Shown here piece by piece: positions 49,301-58,499 of a stretch of 64,000 bases of DNA; the stretch's first letter is position 1, and the number at the start of each line of letters is the position of its first letter. A model generated the notes under the pieces. That model had not been told where the DNA came from and ran no database searches. It saw only the letters and a list, made by a program, of their open reading frames with translations. The stretch comes from Lepidonotus clava (Eukaryota > Annelida > Polychaeta > Phyllodocida > Polynoidae): assembly GCA_936440205.1 (NCBI GenBank), contig OW387148.1, positions 1,550,001 through 1,614,000 on the forward strand, in the 5' to 3' direction. A program made the position numbers and the translations under genes.

Positions 49301-50231
49301 AGTCACAAAAAGGTCATAAGGGTCAAGCACATAACACTGATCACATCCGGGCAGCCTAATGCTGGTGAGGGGACTGAGGAGGGGGGGTATGAGGGCAGCA
49401 CAAGCATGTTTGTATACATGCTGGTATGTGATCCATACCACCATATATCGGGGTAAAATACCTCTGACCTCAGCTTTTAACCTCGTCATGGGTATCAGAC
49501 CCATTCTGCTAACTGCTACTGTATGTACTTGTATTGGCTTTTTATATAGACACCTATATAATTCTAGGCCTAATAAGGACCTGTTTTCATCACCGATATG
49601 TATGTAGAAACAAGTCAACAGTGTCTATATGCTACATATACTTTGCAAGAACATAACATGGTATTACAATACAACTGATATAGGAAGACACCAACCTATA
49701 ATTCATTATTAGCTATTGGTGTTCTTCAAAAAAATATTTTTAAAAAAGGCCAACTTGTTGCAGAAAGCTTTACGTTTTCTCCTATATTATATCTATAGAT
49801 ATATACGTTTATATATATATAGATATTCATAAGTATACACATGCATTGAGTATAATTATTGACAGAATGATCTTCAATTCTTGAAATCCTACTCTACACG
49901 TTTACAGCTCATTGATGAGAACATTTTACTGCTACTATACACAGTGTGTAGGGGACATAAATAGGCTTCCCCTTCTTCGCTATTTTTAGCCTGTCTGTCT
50001 TCTGGGATACAAGAAAACCCAGGTAGTCGTATTTTAAGATCCCTTAATGGCCCCCCTGCCTTACCATTGGTCTATGTGGGTTAATTGGGGCATGGTCTTA
50101 ACCGCCGATTGTGGTTAGCGCCATCTCGTCAGGGAGGGCAGGCAATCAGTACCTGGCCCAATTAAGGTAAATGTCTGGTAATTAAGACAGGGCTGGTTAC
50201 AGGGGAGGGTAATGGCAGTAACAGTCAGTTA
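46313..50231. other. Non-coding stretch
   Basis: No gene recognised. A G-rich minisatellite-like tract lies at 47881-47955. T-box half sites at 48467-48474 (minus) and 49249-49256. Open frames of 60-128 codons were examined; none matches a known family. Confidence 0.45.
47881..47955 (+). repeat. G-rich degenerate tandem repeat
   Basis: Variants of GGTGAGGGGTA repeat about seven times in 75 bp. Confidence 0.7.
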
Positions 50232-50306
50232 AGGTGTGATAATAGCCCAGCTGAGCAGCCGTGTCAGGTGTGGTAATGAGTCCAAAGGTAAGATGTTACA
50301 CCTAGG
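50232..50306. promoter_or_regulatory. T-box site cluster
   Basis: AGGTGTGA (50232-50239), AGGTGTGG (50266-50273) and TTACACCTAGG (50296-50306) lie within 75 bp. All match the T-box half-site. Nine exact AGGTGTGA matches were found across the window on both strands. Confidence 0.4.
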
Positions 50307-52090
50307 CCAGGTGAGAAAAGGTAAGAGTCTTCTGACAGGGGATGGGTATCTTTCAAGGTGAAAAATGGCCCATGTCTTAGGGAGTAATAGGCAAGAATAA
50401 ATGTACATAAATAAGTACATAGAATTGACAGTGATCAATTGAATGATGAGACAAGTCTCCCTAATTGTTCTAGCCATTAAGTAAAGACGTAATTAGGCAG
50501 AGGGGGGTCCATCTGACAATGTCATGTTCTTAAAATAGGACAGAGATGAACTAGATAAACGGATAGTATAAGCTTTTAAGGATATATAATATGTGTAAAT
50601 GACAATGACACATGTTGACTGGTGAATTGACCCTATTTTCGGGCAATTTTACAGTGATAATTTCTACTCTAATATGATTACTTTAAAGGAAGAATTATAT
50701 CATATCGAATGCTTTCGGCTCTTAGGGAGTCAAATAGCACAGGAAATATGCAACTGGTGTACATGTATTTCGAAACATTTCTTTGCACTAATTTTAGCAT
50801 GCCATGCAAGCAAGTTTACCTTCCTCTTTTATTGGAAGATGCAAATGTCATTTTAAGACAACTGGACCCTAGCACCGGGGGCCCTAACAGCATACCTGCT
50901 AATCATAAGTATTGATAAAAAGCAAAATTTGGATGACAGTTTAACTTAATTGGGTGGCCTTAGAAATACCGCAGAATTCTTTCTTACACCGTAGTTATAT
51001 CAAATATCAGCATGAATAATTCTACATCTAAATGTGAATAACATTAAAATCATTTGAAGATTTAGAGGTTCTATACTTTAACAGTTTTCTACTAAAGTCC
51101 CAATAAACATAAACCAAAGGACATTGGTCCACAAAAATCGAACAACACTTACAATATGTATGCATGTACATGCACGTAGATGCTAACGATTAAAATAATT
51201 ATATTTTTCTTAGCTTTAAAAAGTATAATATGTGAGCCTTCTAATCAATATAAGTATAAAAGTACTCATAGAAAGGTGTCCACTATAGTTATGCCATAAT
51301 ACCTTGTTCTATTGATGTTCGTATAGTACTTGTAATTCCTATATTATTTCCCTTTCTTTTCATTCTTGTTTATTGTTGTTATTGTAAATTCTTGATATTT
51401 CCCATTATTATTCCACTTAACTTGTATATACACTGTCATGTATCATCTGGAAGACCAGGGGATTACCCTGAGGATGACTTTTTGAATAAATGCCGTGTGT
51501 TACAATTAAATGTATCTTGCTTATGGTTTTAACAGAAAGAGGGCCCATGCCCATGCCAAAGCTAACATTCCCTATTTGAAATAAAAAATAATGAAATAAA
51601 ATGTGAATGCAGAGCAAATGGGAATGCATCCCTTTTTCTATATACATTAATTCCTTCTTTGTTTATGTACTTCCCCGACCATTCTAATCAAACAATTCAG
51701 CACGATAAATCTTGAAAAGCATGCCAAGTTGATCAGCAATTTATACTTTAAGCATACTCAGTATAATGCTTTCATGACAATTCATTTTTTTGTCTATATT
51801 AAATCCACATACCTGGGAATAGTACTTTATTCATAAAGCTAATTTACTACTCATCTCAATATGACCGGGATCAAAATTTGATGTTTCCCATGTCAACCAT
51901 ACAGAATTACAGTAACAAAGTATGAGTAAAAATTATGTAGATATGTGAAAAAAAGATGAGTTTTATTTATACTTATAGACCACAGAGAGGCACGTTTTGA
52001 CGAATCATTTATCTATTCCGGTCATCAGGTCATGGTATGCCATCTGACAAACAGATTAATACATAAGACACGGGAACCAGCATCCATCAC
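50307..52090. other. AT-rich non-coding stretch
   Basis: No gene, RNA or mobile element recognised. Confidence 0.55.
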
Positions 52091-52280
52091 CCTGGATGCA
52101 GGTCCTCCTCCATGGCGGACCATTCTCTCTCCTCCACGGTTACCATGGTGACGGCGTACACCAGACCGTGACGTCACCAAAGTGGGTCGAGTCCTGTGGC
52201 GACTGGGGCGTGACGTAACACCACAATGACCAGTGGTCACTCCATCCCCTGTCAGTCGTCACGGTCCACTGGTCAGGTCG
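52091..52280. promoter_or_regulatory. Promoter-like module: X-box, CRE and inverted repeat
   Basis: GTTACCATGGTGAC (52139-52152) is the exact reverse complement of the X-box at 30911-30924. TGACGTCA follows at 52169-52176 and TGACGTAA at 52211-52218. TGACCAGTGG (52227-52236) and CCACTGGTCA (52266-52275) form an inverted repeat with a 29-bp spacer. Likely an RFX/CREB-type regulatory module; target gene unknown. Confidence 0.45.
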
Positions 52281-53947
52281 CCACTGGATCTTTTGATGTT
52301 TCTTCGATAATCAGCTACGTCGAAATGGCGTCAATTTCATTTGACAGTAAGCAATCTACTGTGCCAGGATATAAGTCGTTTATTTGAACTTAAAGGAATA
52401 TAAACTATTTTTTAACTTCAAATTCTAAGAAAATTATGTTTAAAAGTCTCTTACACAAACATATTACAGATCGAACCTGAAACCAGTGAGTAAGTGGACC
52501 AGAGGTCTGCTCAGTAAACTTACGTAATTTATCTCTCTTTATATAATGCGATGTAAACCATTGAATTGGCAAGAGTCTAACAACATGTGGTGCAGTCCCC
52601 TTGAGCCAGTATTGTTTGATATCAAATAGTTTTTATCCTTATCGCTTTATGTTTTACTTGGCGTTGACACTGACCGCTGGCCTTGTCCCGCAGTTTCTTA
52701 TGTAAGTAGTATATACAATTGTCAACCATCCTCAGGCCCCTACTGACATATCCCTGTAAAAACCCTCACCACTTGACTTTAAGGTCACCCAGAATGAATC
52801 ATGTGACACTTATCTGTCCGCCTCTCTGGAGAAACAAGGCCTTTTTGAGTTATAAAACCAGCATAATTGGCCTGGATGTGAGACCTACAAAAAGGGCGCC
52901 CATTGTTTTCTGGTTGATACAACCTGGGGGCGTGTTGGGCCGACAGAGTGAAGCATGACATCCGCCGGGAGTAGGGGGACCCTGCGAAATGTGGTCAGAC
53001 GGTGGAGACGGCCGGGGGCACCCTGGAGGGCCACATTAAGACTTTTTAACTTCTGAGGCCAAATAACACATCCTACTGAGTTAACAATGTATTCTAGGTA
53101 TTAAGTAAAGGCCGGAATTTAACAGAAAAGACATGGAAAGGTTTCATTCTTCTACTTTATTTACATGTCTATATCCATATTACGTTATCTATTCCTTTCA
53201 AATCATTGCTTTAGGTATATATAATAATTATGTGGATGTTCTTTATAAGTCTTTTCAATCATGAGGACAAATTTAGGCCAACAGGGATTGTCTCTCAAGA
53301 CAGGTGGACAGATAGGCCTAACTGTCACACGATTAATTCAGGTGACCTTCCACATGATATAGGCCTATATTATCTTATTTTGAGAAAATTGTACAGGGGT
53401 ATCCTTATTTGTTCCGTTATTCTTAGTCCCATGCCCTTTTGCCACTGACATAAAGAATGGGAGTTTCCTCATCTAGTATAATAGATTTAATGTCCATTTA
53501 CTATGCATCTTTAAGTCTTAAATCTATCTAAATGACCCTTCCTGAGATACCCAAGATTATATTAGGTATATTAGTCAATTGCAAGGAGTATTATAACGCA
53601 CATTATAATATTTTAAATGAATAAAATGTAAAAATAAATAAACCCTATATAGGTCATGAAACAGTATGCTTCTATACTAGAATACTACTTCACATTTATT
53701 TTTACCTACTTTTTTTCCTTATTTTCCTGAAGTGTACCCCCAGGTAAGATTTATTGGGGTGGTAAACCGTGTTTATACCATTTTAATCGTTTTAAAGGTC
53801 TATAGCTATGCGGTGAGGCATGGCCGCCCTCAGCAGCCCTCCGCACACCTTTTACAGTGCGCCTATGATAATGACAACTCGCCATTTACATATCTCCGAC
53901 AACAAGCGTCCGTAATGAGCAACACCCAATTAAGGACGCTATAATTG
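52281..53947. other. Non-coding stretch
   Basis: AT-rich apart from 52,900-53,030. ATGGCGTCA at 52325-52333. Open frames of 63-79 codons are unrecognised. Confidence 0.5.
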
Positions 53948-53977
53948 TGACGTCACCGTGACGTCACAATGACGTAA
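53948..53977 (+). promoter_or_regulatory. Three phased CRE sites (11-bp period)
   Basis: TGACGTCA at 53948-53955 and 53959-53966, then TGACGTAA at 53970-53977. Start-to-start spacing is 11 bp each time, about one helical turn, so three bZIP dimers would sit on one face of the DNA. The 11-bp unit GTGACGTCACC appears to have been tandemly copied. Confidence 0.6.
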
Positions 53978-56918
53978 CACTAGGTCGGCGTCCCCGCCAA
54001 TTATGAGGTTGCAGTGGTGGGGAGAGGGCTGGGGGGGTAAGGGGGGTTGAGACGGCCCGGGTTGGAGGCCCTCCACCACAGGTAGCACCTCCAAATGAAC
54101 AGGCTATCACCTGGCCGGCCTGAAAGCTACACGGGAGGGAAAGATCAAAGGCGCAGTGCCGGCCCTCCATGTCGATTTCACACCTGGCGCAGGCTACTTA
54201 CGTGAGTGGAGGTAACACCTTGGGGTGTTAATTGCTCTCAGCGTTGCATAACCACACGCTAGTGTCAGGCAGCCCGGGGCACCCCTACCTACTCCAGGTA
54301 CATTAGACGACCCCCACTTCTCTCCCCCCTCACCCCCTCCTCGACCAACCCTAAGGGACAATTTGCTACACTCGCCTCCCTCCACCCTCCACGCATTCAC
54401 CACTCTAAAGGTACATGTCTGGATACGTGCAAGGGCGACTGGGTCTAAATCTCGTTATTTTTCCAGACAAAAACTAGACATATGTGGAGGGAGAAAAGAC
54501 CAACCGTAGTGTAAACGACCACCATATGCTGCCCTATATATCAACAGTAGCCAGTGGTATCGGTCACTGGACCTGCACACACGGCTGGGCACTGGGTGGG
54601 CCCTCTTTAACGGGCCCAGGTAATTCTCTATAAAGGTCCTTCTGAGCACATGTCACTCAGGGGTTCAGACGCCCAACTCATTAAGGGGAGGAGGTGGCAG
54701 GGCCTAGGCCGAATACTCATTACCTGAGCCTACCTGTCAGCCCGGCCTATACCTGATACTGGCAGGTCACAAATCACCCCACTCGCCTATATAGGCCTGC
54801 CCACACCTCAGCCCGGGCCTAGAGCGTATACAGGTATCGGGTGGTGTATATACCAACAGGCCTGACCTAGATGACCGAAGGAGGGTACCTACAGTCCATA
54901 CAGATACACCCTATGTATCTTGTGCTGAAAAAATCAGTATGATATGTACTGGTATTTATTTTTATTTGATTCTGACAAAACTTTTACGGATAATTCAACA
55001 AGGTTTCCGGAACTGCATTTAATATTTACAGAATTCCATTCTATTAAAAATGTTTCTTTTGGATATCTAAGGCTACGTAGTGTATATATAGCTGAAAAAT
55101 TGCTGAGTGCATCTAGGACTTAAACTCCAACAATCATCATCATATATAAGGCTATGTATATTTTGGAATCATTCAAATGGCTATAATACATGAGACGGTT
55201 TCTAATAGTACAAATAACAGTGGTCTTTGCATAAACTGCTAGCGACCTTTCTTATCAATTCATACCATAAGATGGCACTAAACCTAGAAAAATATTATCA
55301 AAAATTATTTATTATAGTTAAAGTAGTAAAAGGATGTAGGATGCATCTTATTAATTTTACATGTATACACTCTTTCATGTAAGCGATAATGTAATTAAAT
55401 GCGCTTTTACAATTGAACACCTTTCTTTATTAGAAATGTGAACGAGAGCATTGTATGATTATATATAACATTAAAAATTACATAACATTACATTCTTATT
55501 AATACTCTTTGAGCAGTTCATAAAAGAACACTACACATGATGTATATATTTACCTTTTAAAGGTCGGTGTAGTCTTGGTAGGAGGCATACTCTGAAATTA
55601 AAGAAGAAGAAGAAAATTACATCAGCTGTTGCATTCAAAGCTACATTTCTCGTGACAAAGGAGAAATTATATTGGTAAAGAATAAAGCCGCTTGCTAGGA
55701 CGTGTGCTATTTTTAGAACGCAAGAGGAAAACAGAATTGTATTTATAGCATCACCTGATAATAACATGTAGCACAAGTCATCATCACGTATTACATTATT
55801 CTAAAGATGAATAATCTAAGACATTTGGACTACCCTGGACGACATCATACTGTTACAGTGTGATAAGCTGCTATGATGCAAATAAAAAAATAGTGATTCA
55901 GAAAGACTGTATGCAAGGACTGTTTACTATTCAATACGTCTGACAAAAAGAGTATAAGAAAAGTGTATTCTTCCGACCATACGTGAACCCAATTGATAAA
56001 GTAACATTGGAACAAATAACAAACGCTCTACATTTATTTTTCAAGTTAAGACTATAATTTTATTTGTTTCAGACATATTGCTGTTATTGTGTTAATCGTT
56101 AATTTGCTGTTCTTTTTTTAAATCTTTTACAAATCTGAAATAACCTTCAGGAATTACATAGGGCGCACAATGTACTCGTTTTGTCTGGTTTTATAAATCA
56201 CCAAGACTCATGTCAGGGCAGCACTAGTACGACACTTGGGGGCTCATAAATCTTGGTTTTAAACAAATACTCTAAATCAAGAAGATTAAAAAACGGGGGT
56301 CTAATATGACGTGATTCATCTTGTCATGACCAGTCCCGACATTTGGATCCTGTTTCGATCTCTGTCACGGTTCAGAGATTTGAGAGGTGGAGATAGGGGT
56401 GGATGGATGGGTTAGGGGAATCGGAAAACAGGGGAGGTCGGGGGGGGGGGGGGGGGGGGAGTTGGCAAGGCGTCGGGAGAAGGGGAGAGACCGAGGAGAG
56501 CTGGCAGCGGTGCCCGGGCTGCCTACGGCGGCCGCCCGGCTACGTCTTCCCGGACCCACCCGTCCTCCCCTCCCGCCCGGCTGGCAGGGCATTCCCCTTC
56601 TCCCCACCCCACTGCCGTCTTGGCCCGGACAAGGTTATTCCAGGTCATCTTGGCAGCAGTAGGGGCTTACCCAGCCACGTATATATATGGCCAACGGAGG
56701 GCAGGGGAGGGGGGCTGGACGGAATTCATTGTTGCATTAACGCTGACGTAGGTGTGCATGGTTATTTTCCATGAAAATGATATTCATCGCCGTGAGAAAA
56801 TCCATGATTGTTGATGTTTCCTTATTCTCCGCATAATACCTACAATTCCTCATATCATACCTCAACTTATACTCATAAAAGCAGATGGGTGTTATTCAGC
56901 TGTAAAAATCAACCATAA
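53978..56918. other. Non-coding stretch left of the retrotransposon
   Basis: GC-rich to 54,400 with GTCGATTTCA overlapping a T-box half site TCACACCT (54171-54185), then AT-rich. A CpG-rich block with a 20-nt G run lies at 56,440-56,640. No gene recognised. Confidence 0.45.
56440..56459 (+). repeat. Poly-G run (20 nt)
   Basis: The longest G/C homopolymer in the window, uninterrupted. Confidence 0.9.
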
Positions 56919-57088
56919 GGCACAGGAATCGGACCCCTGTATGATTGCGTCTCATTGCTATAAATAGGACTCCCGCTCTTATACCTGGACACTGGTCACA
57001 TGCTCTGCTTGACCAATCGGAGCCCTACCTATATATTAGTTCCCGCCACTTCTATTCATGTTGCCGGACTAAACAGACGCAAAATTTT
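56919..57088 (+). repeat. Split direct repeat A1 (170 bp)
   Basis: Left terminal repeat, identical to A2 (62282-62451). Contains a TATA box, tataaata (56959-56966), and a CCAAT box near 57014, so the element promoter probably lies here. Confidence 0.93.
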
Positions 57089-57126
57089 GGCCGCAACAAC
57101 GGAGAACCGAGATATAACTCGGGAAT

Positions 57127-58476
57127 ATGTCCATGGATAGGAGTAATAGGACGGCGAAAACTATCGCGAAGATAAAGCTCACGGAGAATAAGGACCGTAC
57201 ATCATCCGCTGCAGGAAAGTTGACGGTGAGCCAAACAACGGCCACGAAGGCCACTCCACAGAGCGACGCCATTTCACTCTACAGCGACATAGACGAGATG
57301 GACGGCCCCGATGAACTACCCACGGAGCCGCCCAAGTCTCCTCCCAAGAATGGACAGCAGAAGGACTCTACCCCTCCGGGATCGCCCGCTAAGTCAGAAG
57401 CCGCGGCCCAACCAACATTGGCCGCAATTCAAACCATGATAGCGGCCCTCAACGACAAAGTGGACAGGGCCGTCACCTCACGAAGCCGGTCACGGTCAAG
57501 GTCGGTATCGAGCAGGCGATCACACCGGTCAAAGCGTTCCCGCAGCCATAAGGGCTACTCACCCACCAGTCAGCGTAGCACTAGCCGACGCAGACATACA
57601 TCTCGCCGCCGTTCCCGATCACGCACCAGGTCACCGAGCAGGAGATCAACACGCCACCGTAGATCCAGAACCCGCTCCAGGGAGCGAACCCCCCACCGAT
57701 CATCGAGACGGCGCTCTAGCCGTTCACACGGACATCGGTCATCGCCAAGCCGCTCCCCGTCCCCGCGACGTCGACCACGCAGGACTGCTAACGAGATCAA
57801 CGACCCAAACAAGGCTATCGAGGACCAGTACCCGCCCGTGGGAAACCCCTCAGGTAAAAAGTTTCCGACTCGCCATCTCACACTCGAGCCTTATGCCAAC
57901 CTCCCCCCCGACCTAAAGAAGGCGGCCAGGTCCCGGCGTTCGCGTCGGGATCTATCCTTCCCTGAGCACATGTGTGGACTCATGCGGATGATCAAGCCAG
58001 CCCTGCAGCCAAATTCCGAAGTATACCAAGTGGTCAATCACGCCGCACAAGTGGCTCAAGACGCTTCAACAATACCTTGGACGGCAGTGAGGGATTGGAC
58101 GCAGGCCTGCATGGCCCATATTGAGGACCGTCAGGCCACTTGGCACGATGCGGACCTCTTTGCTTCAGAGAGGACCAGATTGTCATGGATAAAGGGCCCC
58201 CAGGGCGGAACCCCCCCGAGTGTTCCATGCCCGGCATTCAACTCTGACACCTGCAAAGAGAAGGCGGACCACGTCTCTGACGGTAAGACCTGGGTCCACT
58301 GTTGCGCCGTCTGTCATTATGGACTCGGCGTAGACGTGTCGAATCACGGAGCCAAGACCTGCTGGAAAAAACCAGGCTTGAAGCAATACGCCGACGAAGC
58401 AAGGAATGACAGCAGGAATAGAGGTAACCAAAACAAGAACAAAAAGTACAAGTCCGATCCTCGTCCAAAAAACTAG
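57127..58476 (+). CDS. Gag-like protein (ORF1) of the Ngaro-class element
   Basis: First ATG after A1, 449 codons. Residues 1-116 are polar with acidic and proline-rich parts. Residues about 117-219 form a dense Arg/Ser (RS) domain. Residues about 220-360 appear globular and would be the structural part. Residues 368-412 are Cys/His-rich (CPAF...CKEK...HCCAVCHYG...NHGAKTCW) and resemble a zinc knuckle; the C-terminus is Lys/Asn-rich. By position and composition this is the nucleic-acid-binding, particle-forming protein of the element. The RS domain resembles those of splicing factors and may direct it to the nucleus; that is inference. Confidence 0.8.
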   Translation: MSMDRSNRTAKTIAKIKLTENKDRTSSAAGKLTVSQTTATKATPQSDAISLYSDIDEMDGPDELPTEPPKSPPKNGQQKDSTPPGSPAKSEAAAQPTLAAIQTMIAALNDKVDRAVTSRSRSRSRSVSSRRSHRSKRSRSHKGYSPTSQRSTSRRRHTSRRRSRSRTRSPSRRSTRHRRSRTRSRERTPHRSSRRRSSRSHGHRSSPSRSPSPRRRPRRTANEINDPNKAIEDQYPPVGNPSGKKFPTRHLTLEPYANLPPDLKKAARSRRSRRDLSFPEHMCGLMRMIKPALQPNSEVYQVVNHAAQVAQDASTIPWTAVRDWTQACMAHIEDRQATWHDADLFASERTRLSWIKGPQGGTPPSVPCPAFNSDTCKEKADHVSDGKTWVHCCAVCHYGLGVDVSNHGAKTCWKKPGLKQYADEARNDSRNRGNQNKNKKYKSDPRPKN

Positions 58477-58499
58477 GTACGGGCCCGGCCCCCGTCTAC

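Noticed and set aside
50103-50130. GCGCCATCTCGTCAGG as a minus-strand CTCF site
   Set aside because: Only the AGATGGCGC core fits; the CCASY half is absent.
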